A stretch of 64,000 bases of DNA from Pseudosporangium ferrugineum (GTDB taxonomy: Bacteria; Actinomycetota; Actinomycetes; Mycobacteriales; Micromonosporaceae): positions 276,582 to 340,581 of the forward strand of contig NZ_PVZG01000009.1 in assembly GCF_003002065.1 (NCBI RefSeq). The letters are read 5' to 3'. The notes under the pieces are model-generated. The model ran no database searches. It was not told the origin of the DNA and saw only the letters and a program-made list of their open reading frames with translations. The position numbers and the translations under genes were made by a program. Of this stretch, positions 41,136 through 49,936 are shown one piece after another. How positions within the stretch are numbered: the stretch's first letter is position 1; each line of letters starts with the position of its first letter.

Positions 41136-42086
41136 TCAGAGATCCGCGACGTCCGCCTGCTTGGCGCGGACGGCCTCGGCGGCCTCCTTGAGGCCCGCGA
41201 GCTCGGCCTCGGTGAGGTCGGTCTCGACGACCCGCTTGACGCCGGTGGCGCCGATCTCGGCCTCGACGCCCAGGTAGACGCCCGAGATGCCGTACTCGCC
41301 GTCGACCCAGGCGCAGACCGGCATGACCGCGCCGGAGTCCTCGGCGACGGCCTTCGCCATGCGGGCCGCGGCGGCCGACGGCGCGTAGTACGCCGAGCCG
41401 GTCTTGAGCAGGGCCACGACCTCCGCGCCGCCGTTGCGGGTGCGGGTGACCAGCTCCTCGACCTTGTCGGCGGGCAGCAGCTCGGCCAGCGGCTTGCCGT
41501 TGACCGTGGACTTCGACGGTACGGGCACCATCGTGTCGCCGTGCGAGCCGAGCGTGAGGGTCTTGACGCTGGCGACCGGGACCTTGAGCTCCTCGGCCAC
41601 GAAGTTGGTGAAGCGCGCCGAGTCGAGCATCCCGGCCTGGCCGAGGACCCGGTTCTTCGGGAACTGGGTGGCGATCTGGGCGAGCGCGGTCATCTCGTCG
41701 AGCGGGTTCGAGACGACGATCACGACGGCGTTCGGGGCGTACTTCGCGACGTTCTCGGCCACCTGGCGGACGATCTTGGCGTTGACGCCGAGCAGGTCCA
41801 TGCGGCTCATGCCGGGCTTGCGGGGCAGGCCGGCGGTGATCACGACGACGTCGGAGCCCTCGATGGCCTCGTAGCCCTCGCCGTTCGGGCCGGTGGTGGC
41901 GCCGATGACCTTGGTCTCGAAGCCCTCGACCGGGCGCGACTGGTTGAGGTCGAGCGCGAGGCCCTCCGGCTTGCCCTCGACGATGTCGGTGAGCACCACG
42001 GTCTCGAAGATGTCGTACTCGGCCAGACGCAGTGCGGTCGTGGACCCGTAGAAACCGGCGCCTACGACGGTGACCTTCTTGCCCAT
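41136..42086 (-). CDS. mdh: Malate dehydrogenase (lactate-dehydrogenase-like type)
   Basis: 316 residues. NAD-binding GAGFYGSTTALRLAE, then DIVEGKPEGLALDLNQS, VVITAGLPRKPGMSR (substrate Arg loop), VVSNPLD, GQAGMLDSARFTNFVAEEL (catalytic Asp, substrate Arg) and GSHGDTMVPVPS (catalytic His). Oxidises malate to oxaloacetate in the TCA cycle. The sequence group is the short LDH-like MDH rather than the ~329-residue form of Streptomyces and mycobacteria. Single gene with its own promoter region. Confidence 0.95.
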   Translation of the reverse strand: MGKKVTVVGAGFYGSTTALRLAEYDIFETVVLTDIVEGKPEGLALDLNQSRPVEGFETKVIGATTGPNGEGYEAIEGSDVVVITAGLPRKPGMSRMDLLGVNAKIVRQVAENVAKYAPNAVVIVVSNPLDEMTALAQIATQFPKNRVLGQAGMLDSARFTNFVAEELKVPVASVKTLTLGSHGDTMVPVPSKSTVNGKPLAELLPADKVEELVTRTRNGGAEVVALLKTGSAYYAPSAAAARMAKAVAEDSGAVMPVCAWVDGEYGISGVYLGVEAEIGATGVKRVVETDLTEAELAGLKEAAEAVRAKQADVADL

Positions 42087-42227
42087 GCTCTCACTCCCAG
42101 TCCGCGGGACGGTTTTCCGGACCGTATCAGTCGGTTAACGGCGCATTACCGGGCGGGCCTGATCGGGCGAGCTAAACCACTCAGCCGACCTCCACCCCGC
42201 CAACCGCACCCGAACCCAAGCCCGAGC

Positions 42228-42298
42228 CGGGCCAGGCCAGCCGAGCCAGGCCAGCCGGGCCAGGCCAGGCGGGCCAGGCCAGGCGGGCCGGGCCGGGC
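42228..42298. repeat. Low-complexity GGCCAGGCC-type tandem repeat
   Basis: About 70 bp of GCCAGGCCAGSC-like units (roughly 10-20 bp period), directly abutting the stop of the pentapeptide-repeat gene. It occupies the 3' end of that transcript, and nothing else is seen between mdh and that gene. Confidence 0.65.
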
Positions 42299-42898
42299 TC
42301 AGCCAATGATCGCGCCATGGGCCCGCGCGAACAGCCCGGCCTGCGCGATATCGATCTTGGCTCCGCTCAGGTCGACCCCTCGCAGCGCCACCCCGTCCAG
42401 CTCCGCTCCGCGCAGGTCCGCGCCCTTCAGCACCGTGTCCTTCAGCCGGGCGTACGAGAGATCGGCCCCCCGCAGGTCTGCCCGGGTCAGGTCGGCGCCC
42501 TCCAGGTCCGCCTCGCGCAGCCGGAGTCCGCCGAGCTTCGCGGCCGTCAGGTTCTGGCCTCGCAGCGACACGAAGCCCCAATCGCCGCCGTCGATCGTCA
42601 GGGGGCGCAGTCCACAGTCGAGGAACTGGGTGCCGGTGAGTTTGCAGTCGGTCAGCGTCGCGTCGAAGAAGTTGCACTTGCGCAGGGTTGATTGGAGGAT
42701 CGCGCAGGTGGCGAGTTCGGCCGCGTTGAAGCGGACGTTGCCGAACTCGCAGTGGGCGAAGGTGCAGCCGGTCAGCCGCGCCTCCGACCAGTCGACGTCG
42801 TGGAACGCGCAGTCCTCGTAGACCGCGCGTTCCAGCTCCGCCAGTGCCCAGTCCTTGCCGGAGAAGGTCTGGTTGCGGACGACCTCGGGCTCCGCCAC
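42299..42898 (-). CDS. Pentapeptide repeat protein
   Basis: 199 residues from GTG 42898. From about residue 40 onward it is made of A(D/N)LxX-type pentapeptides (for example ADLEGADLTRADLRGADLSY), which form a right-handed quadrilateral beta-helix. The N-terminal half has more irregular repeats with Cys (CAFHDV, CTFAHCEF, CKLTG). Such proteins include DNA mimics that protect gyrase (Qnr, MfpA), but many have unknown roles. It starts 1 nt after the purH stop, so it is the third gene of a purN-purH operon. No purine link is known to me. Confidence 0.88.
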   Translation of the reverse strand: MAEPEVVRNQTFSGKDWALAELERAVYEDCAFHDVDWSEARLTGCTFAHCEFGNVRFNAAELATCAILQSTLRKCNFFDATLTDCKLTGTQFLDCGLRPLTIDGGDWGFVSLRGQNLTAAKLGGLRLREADLEGADLTRADLRGADLSYARLKDTVLKGADLRGAELDGVALRGVDLSGAKIDIAQAGLFARAHGAIIG

Positions 42899-42899
42899 G

Positions 42900-44456
42900 T
42901 CAGTGGTAGAAGTGCCGCGTGCCGGTCAGGTAGACGGTGAGGCCCGCCTTCTCGGCCGCCTCGATCACGAGGTTGTCGCGGATCGAGCCGCCGGGCTGGA
43001 CCACGGCCTTGACGCCCGCCGCGATCAGGACCTCGAGGCCGTCGGGGAACGGGAAGAACGCGTCCGACGCGGCCACGCTGCCCTTGGCGCGGTCGGCGCC
43101 GGCCCGGTTGACCGCGAGGTGGGCCGAGTCGACCCGGTTGACCTGGCCCATGCCGACGCCGACCGTGGCGCCGTCGTGGGCGAGCAGGATGGCGTTGCTC
43201 TTCACCGAGCGGATGGCGCGCCAGGCGAAGGCGAGGTCGCGCAGGTCCTCCGGGGAGGCCGCCTCGCCCGTCGCCAGCGTCCAGTTGGCCGGGTCGTCGC
43301 CCTCGGCGTCGATGCGGTCGGCGAGCTGCACGAGCACGCCGCCGCCGATCTGCTTGATCTCCGCCGGCGGGGGGTTCCAGGCCGGGGCGGCCAGCACGCG
43401 CAGGTTCTTCTTCTCCTGGAAGACGGCCAGCGCGTCGGGTGCGAACGACGGCGCGACGATGACCTCGGTGAAGATGCCGTCGAGCTGCTTCGCCAGCTCC
43501 ACGGTCACCTCGCGGTTGACGGCGATGACGCCGCCGAACGCCGACACCGGGTCGCAGGCGTGGGCCTTGCGGTGCGCCTCGGCCACGTCCGCGCCGATCG
43601 CGATGCCGCACGGGTTGGCGTGCTTGATGATCGCCACGCACGGGTCGGCGAAGTCGTTGGCGCTGCGCCAGGCCGCGTCCGCGTCGACGTAGTTGTTGTA
43701 CGACATCTCCTTGCCGTGCAACTGCTGCGCCTGGGCGAGGCCGGCGGGCGCGTTCGGGTCGGTGTACAGGGCCGCCTGCTGGTGCGGGTTCTCGCCGTAG
43801 CGCAGGGCGTTGTCGCGCTTGAGGGCGAGCCCGGCGAACTCCGGCCACTCGGCGGGCGCCAGCGTGGTCGCGCACCAGTTGGCGACCGCGACGTCGTACT
43901 CGGCGATGTCGGCGAACGCGCGAGCGGCGAGCAGTTTGCGCTGCGTCAGCGTGAAACCGCCGTCGCGCAGGGCGTCGAGGATCAGCGGGTACGCCGCCAC
44001 CGCCGTCACCACCGCGACCGACGGGTGGTTCTTCGCCGCCGCCCGCACCATGGCCGGACCGCCGATGTCGATCTGCTCGACGCACTCGTCCACGGTCGCG
44101 CCCGAGGCCACCGTCTCGGTGAACGGGTACAGGTTGCTGACCAGCAGGTCGAAGGGCTGCACCTCGAGCTCGGCGAGCTGCTGCTCGTGAGCCGGCAGAC
44201 GCAGGTCGGCGAGCAGGCCCGCGTGCACCCGCGGGTGCAGCGTCTTGACCCGGCCGTCGAGGCACTCCGGGAAGCCGGTCAGCTCCTCGACGCGGGTCAC
44301 CGGCACGCCGGCACCCTCGACCGTCGAGGCGGTCGAGCCGGTGGAGACGATCTGCACCCCGGCGGCGTGGAGGGCCCGGGCGAGCTCGACGAGGCCGCTC
44401 TTGTCGTACACGCTCAGCAGCGCCCGCTTGATCGGGCGGCGGCCGTCGGAACTCAT
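42900..44456 (-). CDS. purH: Bifunctional AICAR transformylase / IMP cyclohydrolase
   Basis: 518 residues. N-terminal IMP cyclohydrolase (methylglyoxal-synthase-like) domain with RALLSVYDKSGLVELARAL, GRVKTLHPRVHAGLLA and NLYPF; C-terminal AICAR transformylase with LRYGENPHQQAALY, EMSYNNYVDADAAW, IIKHANPCG (catalytic Lys and His) and SDAFFPFPDGLE. It performs the last two steps of de novo IMP synthesis. ATG 44456 overlaps the purN stop (ATGA). Full length. Confidence 0.97.
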   Translation of the reverse strand: MSSDGRRPIKRALLSVYDKSGLVELARALHAAGVQIVSTGSTASTVEGAGVPVTRVEELTGFPECLDGRVKTLHPRVHAGLLADLRLPAHEQQLAELEVQPFDLLVSNLYPFTETVASGATVDECVEQIDIGGPAMVRAAAKNHPSVAVVTAVAAYPLILDALRDGGFTLTQRKLLAARAFADIAEYDVAVANWCATTLAPAEWPEFAGLALKRDNALRYGENPHQQAALYTDPNAPAGLAQAQQLHGKEMSYNNYVDADAAWRSANDFADPCVAIIKHANPCGIAIGADVAEAHRKAHACDPVSAFGGVIAVNREVTVELAKQLDGIFTEVIVAPSFAPDALAVFQEKKNLRVLAAPAWNPPPAEIKQIGGGVLVQLADRIDAEGDDPANWTLATGEAASPEDLRDLAFAWRAIRSVKSNAILLAHDGATVGVGMGQVNRVDSAHLAVNRAGADRAKGSVAASDAFFPFPDGLEVLIAAGVKAVVQPGGSIRDNLVIEAAEKAGLTVYLTGTRHFYH

Positions 44457-45070
44457 GGGATGGAGACCTTCCTGTCCGTGATGGTCCAGCCGTCGCGGAC
44501 CAGCCTGCCGACGTACTCGACGAGCTGCCGGCGCTCGGCTTCCTTGATCCGCTCGGTCAGCGTCTCCTCCGTGTCGTCGTCGAGCACGGGCACGCTGACC
44601 TGGGCGATGATGGGTCCGGTGTCGACTCCGGCGTCGACGAAGAAGAGGGTCGCGCCGGCGATCTTCACGCCGTACGCCAGGGCGTCGCGCGGGCCGTGGA
44701 TGCCCGGGAACGCCGGCAGCAGCGCGTTGTGGGTGTTGACGTAGCGGTCGCCGAACGAGGTCAGGAACCGTTTCCCGACGAGCTTGAGGAAGCCGGCCGA
44801 GATGATCAGGTCCGGCTTGTGCTCGGCGACGTGCGCGGTGAGGGCGGCGTCCCAGTCGTCCCGGGTCGGATAGGCCTTCACGGAGTCCACGAACGTGGGA
44901 ACTCCCGCGGCGGCGGCACGATCCAGGCCGGCGATGCCGTCCCGGTCCGCGCCCACGGCGACCACCGTGGCGCCGTACGCGGGATCCGCAGCGGCGTCCA
45001 GAAGGGCCTGCAGGTTGCTGCCGGAGCCGGAGACGAGGACGACCAGGCGGGCGGGCGCGGGGTCTGTCAC
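44453..45070 (-). CDS. purN: Phosphoribosylglycinamide formyltransferase
   Basis: 205 residues. VVLVSGSGSNLQALLDA (GAR phosphate loop), the NTHNALLPAFPGIHG active-site block (Asn and His) and GVDTGPIIAQ with the catalytic Asp. It transfers formyl from 10-formyl-THF to GAR in purine synthesis. Co-transcribed with purH in the usual actinobacterial pair. The last base of this transcript's start region is ~165 bp from the divergent small membrane-protein gene. Confidence 0.96.
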   Translation of the reverse strand: MTDPAPARLVVLVSGSGSNLQALLDAAADPAYGATVVAVGADRDGIAGLDRAAAAGVPTFVDSVKAYPTRDDWDAALTAHVAEHKPDLIISAGFLKLVGKRFLTSFGDRYVNTHNALLPAFPGIHGPRDALAYGVKIAGATLFFVDAGVDTGPIIAQVSVPVLDDDTEETLTERIKEAERRQLVEYVGRLVRDGWTITDRKVSIP

Positions 45071-45234
45071 GCGAGCACCCTATCGCCGGGCCCGTCCGAC
45101 ACCGCAGACGGGTGGCTCGATGGACAGCGAAACCGCTGATCATCGGTTAGGCTGCGGGCCGCTCACGCGATGGTCCGCGTGCGCACGATCTGCACATGAC
45201 CGCCGCAGTGCGGAGTTATCTGGAGGATTCGACC

Positions 45235-45489
45235 GTGACGCCACCGCCTTACTACGGACAGCAGCCCCCGGCTGCCGCGGGCAACGACAAGACGACGCTC
45301 TGGGGGGTCCTCGGCATCGTCTTCGCTCTCTGCTGCACGCCGCTCGCGATCGTGTTCGCGATCCTCAGCCTGCTCGAGGCCCGCAAGGTCGGCAAGCAGC
45401 CGATCCTGGCCTACGTCGCCTTCGGCGTCGCGGCGCTGGGCCTGATCGGCAACATCATCTACTTCGCGTCCGGCGGCTTCTCGCGCTGA
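45235..45489 (+). CDS. Small DUF4190-like membrane protein
   Basis: 84 residues from GTG 45235, preferred over ATG 45196 because GGAGG lies 8 nt upstream. Pro/Tyr-rich N-terminus (TPPPYYGQQPP), then two membrane segments (LWGVLGIVFALCCTPLAIVFAILSLLEA and ILAYVAFGVAALGLIGNIIYFA) joined by a short basic turn (RKVGKQ). This is the DUF4190/DUF4870-like layout common in actinobacteria. Function unknown. Confidence 0.75.
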   Translation: MTPPPYYGQQPPAAAGNDKTTLWGVLGIVFALCCTPLAIVFAILSLLEARKVGKQPILAYVAFGVAALGLIGNIIYFASGGFSR

Positions 45490-45501
45490 CGCCCCGCATC
45501 C

Positions 45502-45539
45502 GCGACGGGCGCTCCGGCTTCGGCCGGGGCGCCCGTCGC
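45502..45539. terminator. Strong hairpin with UUCG tetraloop
   Basis: 17-bp stem (45502-45518 with 45523-45539, one G.T pair) closed by a TTCG loop, 13 nt past the small membrane gene. It is also 87 nt past the convergent DUF6350 gene stop. Confidence 0.8.
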
Positions 45540-45568
45540 CGCTCCCCACCCAAAACCCCGCCCGCGCA

Positions 45569-45627
45569 GGTCTACCGGCAACCGCGGGCCTACCAGTAAC
45601 AGCGGGCCTACCAGCAACCGCGGGCCT
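45569..45627. repeat. 18-bp tandem repeat (three units)
   Basis: GGYCTACCRGYAACMGCG-like units at 45569, 45587 and 45605, with the start of a fourth running into the DUF6350 stop codon. Confidence 0.6.
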
Positions 45628-47530
45628 ACTTGTGCACCGGGGCGCGGAACGCCCGCCCCGCCGCCGCCCCGATGCAGCACGACACGCCGACCACCACCGT
45701 CGCGATCAACGCGACGTGCCACGGCACCGGGCCGATCTCCGCCAGCCGCCCGTCGCCCAGCGGCCCGCCCGACAGCCAGGACAGCAGCCCCAGCACCAGG
45801 CCCGCCACCGGGCCCGCCAGCAGCCCCGAGCCGAGCACCAGCGACCACGCCGGCTCCGCGGGCACCGGGTCTCCCGGGCGTACGGTGTGGCGGTTGTCCC
45901 GCAGGTGGCCCTCGACGACGTGGTGCACGCCCATCAGCCGCCGGGTCAGCAGCCAGCCCGCGGCCATCGCCGCGAGCACCGGCACCGCCAGCAGCGCCGC
46001 GCCGCTCGCGCCCATCGGGCCGTTGGGCAGGCCGGCCAGCAGCGGCAGGGTGGGCAGCGGACCCACGGTCAGTTCGGTCAGGCGTACGGCCGAGTCCGTG
46101 CCCAGCAGGAAGCCGGGGCCGAGCAGGTAGGCGGCGGCCCACACCGCGCCGTTGGCCCCGTACGCGAGACTCACCAGGGTGATGCCCGCCTGGCCGGCCA
46201 CCCCGGTCCGGTAGGCCGCGATCATGTCGGCGGCCTGCCCACCGCCCACCGCGACCGAGAGTCCGGCGAAAGCGGCGCCCGCGGCGAGGATGAGCAGCGC
46301 CGCCACCACCCCGGCGCGCAGGCCGTGGCGCAGCGGCGGCGGGATCTTGCGGGCGACCACGACCAGCGCGTCGGTGCCGCGCAGCGATCCGATCAGCGAG
46401 AACGCCAGCCCGGCCAGGAACAGGTGGAACGCGGCCCGCGCGGGCGAGACGTCCGTGCCGCGGCCGTCGACCACGAGGGCCGCGAGCAGACCGAGCATTC
46501 CGTACGCGACCCCGATCGTGGCCGCCACCAGCAGCGCGGCCCGCGGCGAGGCGCTGCGCCGGGCCCCGATGGCGCGGGTGACGTGCAGCCCGGCCCGGTT
46601 GAGCCGCCACCCGGCGAGCAGCGTCAGCAGCAGCGGAGCCAGCCCGAGCGGGCCGATCGAGGTGCCGATGGGTACGCCGTGCCCGAGCAGCCACCCGGCG
46701 AGCCCGGCATGCGCGGCCCCGCCCAGCCCGCCCTGGCCCTCGAGCGTGCGGGCGAGCCCGATGACCGCGGTGACCGGCAGGTACGAGAGCAGCGCCGCCC
46801 ACAGGGTCGCGAAGGCGGCGGCCACCGGCAGCGGCGCGCGGCGACGTGACCCGCCGGGCCGGCGCTGACCGGGAAGCTTGACGGTGGGGTGCCGGCCGGT
46901 GTCGACGGGCACGGTCGGGTGGTTCCGCGGATCGACCGTGACGGTGTCCCGATCACGGCCGGCGCCGCCACGCCCCGAACCCACGCCACGCCCCGAACCC
47001 GCACGGCCGCGCTCGGAGCCAGCGCCGCCACGCTCAGAGCCCGCACCGCGCTCAGAGCCAGCACCACGCTCAGAGCCAGCACCACGCTCAGAGCCAGCAC
47101 CACGCTCAGAGCCAGCACCACGCTCAGAGCCAGCGCCACACTCAGAGCCAGCGCCACACTCAGAGCCAGCGCCACACTCAGAGCCAGCGCCACGCTCAGA
47201 GCCTGCGTCGCCCTCGGAGCCCGCACCGCGCTCGGGATGCGAGCCGCCGCCCTCGGGGTCCGCGGCGGGCCGGGAGGACGGGGCGGGGCCGACCCGGACG
47301 GTGCTGTGGTCGGGCGCCGCCGGCCGCACCCCGGCGGAGATCGTGTCGCGGATGATGTCGAACGCGTCGTCCAGCGAGTCGGACGAGGAACCCCGGCCCT
47401 GCGCGGGGGCGGGCGCGGAGGCCGAGCGGCCGGGCGTGCTGCGGGCAGCATCGTCGGTGGCCTCGGTGGCCTCGAGCGGGTCCCCCGAGCCGGCGGCTCG
47501 ACCGTCGGGACGGTCGGGTGTGATCGGCAT
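45626..47530 (-). CDS. DUF6350-like polytopic membrane protein with a long repetitive N-terminal region
   Basis: 634 residues. Residues ~1-235 are low-complexity and soluble, including about eleven tandem GAGSER/GAGSEC hexapeptides (~101-170) followed by Arg/Gly-rich sequence. From ~235 there are about nine or ten membrane segments (PVAAAFATLWAALLSYLPVTAVIGLA, IGPLGLAPLLLTLLAGW, ALLVAATIGVAYGMLGLLAALVV and others). The membrane part resembles the DUF6350 family often found next to sucCD/purN in actinobacteria. Start ATG 47530 has a weak RBS. Function unknown. The repeats suggest a length-variable cytosolic tail. Confidence 0.8.
   Translation of the reverse strand: MPITPDRPDGRAAGSGDPLEATEATDDAARSTPGRSASAPAPAQGRGSSSDSLDDAFDIIRDTISAGVRPAAPDHSTVRVGPAPSSRPAADPEGGGSHPERGAGSEGDAGSERGAGSECGAGSECGAGSECGAGSERGAGSERGAGSERGAGSERGAGSERGAGSERGGAGSERGRAGSGRGVGSGRGGAGRDRDTVTVDPRNHPTVPVDTGRHPTVKLPGQRRPGGSRRRAPLPVAAAFATLWAALLSYLPVTAVIGLARTLEGQGGLGGAAHAGLAGWLLGHGVPIGTSIGPLGLAPLLLTLLAGWRLNRAGLHVTRAIGARRSASPRAALLVAATIGVAYGMLGLLAALVVDGRGTDVSPARAAFHLFLAGLAFSLIGSLRGTDALVVVARKIPPPLRHGLRAGVVAALLILAAGAAFAGLSVAVGGGQAADMIAAYRTGVAGQAGITLVSLAYGANGAVWAAAYLLGPGFLLGTDSAVRLTELTVGPLPTLPLLAGLPNGPMGASGAALLAVPVLAAMAAGWLLTRRLMGVHHVVEGHLRDNRHTVRPGDPVPAEPAWSLVLGSGLLAGPVAGLVLGLLSWLSGGPLGDGRLAEIGPVPWHVALIATVVVGVSCCIGAAAGRAFRAPVHK
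47012..47230 (-). repeat. In-frame 18-bp tandem repeat array
   Basis: Eleven 18-bp units between 47033 and 47230 (plus-strand form CTCAGAGCCAGCRCCACR), preceded by a 21-bp variant at 47012. Read on the minus strand they encode GAGSE(R/C) hexapeptides of the DUF6350-like protein. Near-identical units at the DNA level suggest recent slippage. Confidence 0.9.
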
Positions 47531-47648
47531 CGTCGCCTACTTTGGCACGCCGCGCGGCACGCGGCGACGCGAAAACGGCGACTCGCCGCATCCACCCAGC
47601 CAAAACGCGAATCCGCCGCCGCCGAAAAGCCAGGAACCGAACCAGCCC

Positions 47649-47813
47649 CCACCGAAACCCCGAGGCCGCCCGACCCAGCCTCCACCGAACCCCCCAGGCC
47701 GCCCGACCCGGCCCCCGCCGAACCCCAGAGGCCGAGCGGACTGTCCCCCACCGAAACCCCGAGGCCGCCCGGCCTGTCCAGCGCCGGAACCCCGAGGCCC
47801 GGAACGGGAAAGC
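47649..47813. repeat. 33-bp tandem repeat array downstream of sucD
   Basis: Five units starting at 47649, 47682, 47715, 47748 and 47781 (CCACCGAAMCCCC-AGGCCGCCCGRCC). Period 33 keeps frame, and the minus strand would read GRPRGFGGGWV-like undecapeptides, but no start or RBS supports a gene. It fills most of the 341-bp gap between the DUF6350 and sucD genes; no other feature is seen there apart from the terminator. Confidence 0.8.
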
Positions 47814-47854
47814 GCGCCGCCGTACGGGCCGGTGTGGTCCGTACGACGGCGCGC
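47812..47854 (-). terminator. Terminator after sucCD
   Basis: 16-bp stem with one mismatch (47812-47827 with 47839-47854) and an 11-nt loop, 18 nt beyond the sucD stop. Confidence 0.75.
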
Positions 47855-47871
47855 CTGTGGCCGTACCAAAG

Positions 47872-48753
47872 TCAGCTCATGACCTCGCGCATGAGCCGCG
47901 CGGTCTCGCTCGGGGTCTTGCCGACCTTGACGCCGGCGGCCTCGAGCGCTTCCTTCTTCGCGTCCGCGGTGCCCGCCGAGCCCGAGATGATCGCGCCCGC
48001 GTGGCCCATGGTCTTGCCGGGGGGCGCGGTGAAGCCCGCGATGTAGCCGACGACCGGCTTGGTCACGTTGGCCTTGATGAACTCGGCCGCCCGCTCCTCG
48101 GCGTCGCCACCGATCTCGCCGATCATGACGATCGCGTCGGTGTCCGGGTCGTCCTGGAACGCCTTGAGGGCGTCGATGTGGGTGGTGCCGATGATCGGGT
48201 CGCCGCCGATGCCCACGCACGTCGAGAAGCCGAAGTCGCGCAGCTCGTACATGAGCTGGTAGGTCAGCGTGCCGCTCTTGGAGACCAGGCCGATGCGGCC
48301 GGCCGGGGTGATGTCGGCCGGGATGATGCCCGCGTTCGACGCGCCCGGGGACGCGATGCCGGGGCAGTTCGGGCCGATGATCCGGGTCTTCTCGCCCTGG
48401 GCGATGTTGTGCGCCCAGAAGGCGGCCGAGTCCTGCACCGGTACGCCCTCGGTGATGACCACGGCCAGCGGGATCTCGGCGTCGATGGCCTCGAGCACGG
48501 CGGCCTTGGTGAACGCCGGCGGCACGAAGATGACCGACACGTCGGCGCCGGTCTCCTTGATGGCCTCGGCGACGGAGGCGAACACGGGCAGCGCCGTGCC
48601 GTCGAAGTCCACGGTCGTGCCGGCCTTGCGCGGGTTCACGCCGCCGACCACGTTCGTGCCCGCGGCCAGCATGCGGCGGGTGTGCTTCGAACCCTCCGAG
48701 CCGGTCATGCCCTGGACGATGACCTTGGAGTCCTTGGTGAGCCAGATAGCCAT
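47872..48753 (-). CDS. sucD: Succinyl-CoA synthetase alpha subunit
   Basis: 293 residues. AIWLTKDSKVIVQGMTGSEGSKH (CoA-binding Rossmann start), IGPNCPG, GRIGLVSKSGTLTYQ, CVGIGGDPIIGT and GHAGAI, where His becomes phosphorylated. With SucC it makes succinate and ATP/GTP from succinyl-CoA. Starts 4 nt after sucC ends, forming a sucCD operon. Confidence 0.97.
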   Translation of the reverse strand: MAIWLTKDSKVIVQGMTGSEGSKHTRRMLAAGTNVVGGVNPRKAGTTVDFDGTALPVFASVAEAIKETGADVSVIFVPPAFTKAAVLEAIDAEIPLAVVITEGVPVQDSAAFWAHNIAQGEKTRIIGPNCPGIASPGASNAGIIPADITPAGRIGLVSKSGTLTYQLMYELRDFGFSTCVGIGGDPIIGTTHIDALKAFQDDPDTDAIVMIGEIGGDAEERAAEFIKANVTKPVVGYIAGFTAPPGKTMGHAGAIISGSAGTADAKKEALEAAGVKVGKTPSETARLMREVMS

Positions 48754-48757
48754 GTCG

Positions 48758-49936
48758 TCACTTCCCCGCAGCCGCGAGCTCGGCGGCACGCTCGGCCGCA
48801 CCGTCCATCGTGTCCACCCGCTCGACGAGCGGGTTGTTCGCCGAGTCCAGGATCGCGCGCCCGGCTTCGGCGTTGTTGCCGTCGAGGCGGACCACGAGCG
48901 GCTTGCTGACGGTCTCGCCGCGCTCACCGAGCAGGGCGAGTGCCTGGATGATGCCGTTGGCGACCTCGTCGCACGCGGTGATGCCGCCGAAGACGTTGAC
49001 GAACACCGACTTCACCGACGGATCGCCGAGCACGATCTCGAGGCCGTTCGCCATCACCTGGGCGCTGGCGCCACCGCCGATGTCGAGGAAGTTGGCCGGC
49101 TTGACGCCGCCGTGCGCCTCGCCGGCGTACGCGACGACGTCCAGCGTCGACATGACCAGGCCGGCGCCGTTACCGATGATGCCGACCTCGCCGTCGAGCT
49201 TGACGTAGTTGAGGTTCTTCTCCTTGGCCGCCTGCTCCAGCGGGTCGACGGCGGACTGGTCCACCAGCGCCTCGTGGTCGGGGTGGCGGAACCCGGCGTT
49301 CTCGTCCAGCGTGATCTTGGCGTCGAGCAGCAGTACCCGGCCGTCGCCGACCTTGGCCAACGGGTTGACCTCGACGAGGGTGGCGTCCTCGGCCACGAAG
49401 GCCTGCCAGAGCTTCTGCGCGATCTCGACGATCTGCTCGGACACCTCGGCCGGGAACTGCGCCGCGGTGACGATCTCGCGCGCGACCGCCTCGTCCACGC
49501 CCTTCACGGCGTCGATCGCGATCTTGGCGACCTTGTCCGGCTGCTCCTCGGCGACCGTCTCGATCTCCATGCCGCCGGCGACGCTGGCGATGCAGAGGAA
49601 CGTGCGGTTGGCCCGGTCGAGCAGGTAGGAGAAGTAGTACTCCTCCTTGATGTCGGCGGTCTCGGCCAGCATCACCTTGTGAACCGTGTGACCCTTGATG
49701 TCCATGCCCAGGATGTCGGTCGCCCGGGCCTCGGCCTCGTCGGCGCCATCGGCCAGCTTGACGCCGCCGGCCTTGCCCCGGCCGCCGACCTTGACCTGCG
49801 CCTTGACGACGACCTTGCCGCCGAGACGCTCGGCGATCGCGCGCGCCTCCTGCGGGGTCTCGGCGACGCCGCCGCCCAGCACGGGCAGCCCGTGCCGTTC
49901 GAACAGGTCGCGCCCCTGATACTCGAACAGGTCCAC
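48758..49936 (-). CDS. sucC: Succinyl-CoA synthetase beta subunit (ADP-forming)
   Basis: 392 residues. ATP-grasp N-terminal domain (MDLFEYQGRDLFERHGLPVLGG, VVVKAQVKVGGRGKAGGVKLA), EVNPLA, GEVGIIGNGAGLVMSTLDVVA and FVNVFGGITACDEVA in the C-terminal ligase domain. First gene of the sucCD pair. The RBS (AGGAG) lies just before the ATG, and ~900 bp without a gene lie upstream. Confidence 0.97.
   Translation of the reverse strand: MDLFEYQGRDLFERHGLPVLGGGVAETPQEARAIAERLGGKVVVKAQVKVGGRGKAGGVKLADGADEAEARATDILGMDIKGHTVHKVMLAETADIKEEYYFSYLLDRANRTFLCIASVAGGMEIETVAEEQPDKVAKIAIDAVKGVDEAVAREIVTAAQFPAEVSEQIVEIAQKLWQAFVAEDATLVEVNPLAKVGDGRVLLLDAKITLDENAGFRHPDHEALVDQSAVDPLEQAAKEKNLNYVKLDGEVGIIGNGAGLVMSTLDVVAYAGEAHGGVKPANFLDIGGGASAQVMANGLEIVLGDPSVKSVFVNVFGGITACDEVANGIIQALALLGERGETVSKPLVVRLDGNNAEAGRAILDSANNPLVERVDTMDGAAERAAELAAAGK

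Noticed and set aside
42087..42298. Possible transposon remnant from repeated GGCCAGGCC
   Set aside because: Simple low-complexity repeat without terminal inverted repeats or any transposase frame.
47012..47230. CRISPR-like array
   Set aside because: Units are contiguous 18-bp repeats without spacers and encode hexapeptides in frame. No cas genes are in the window.
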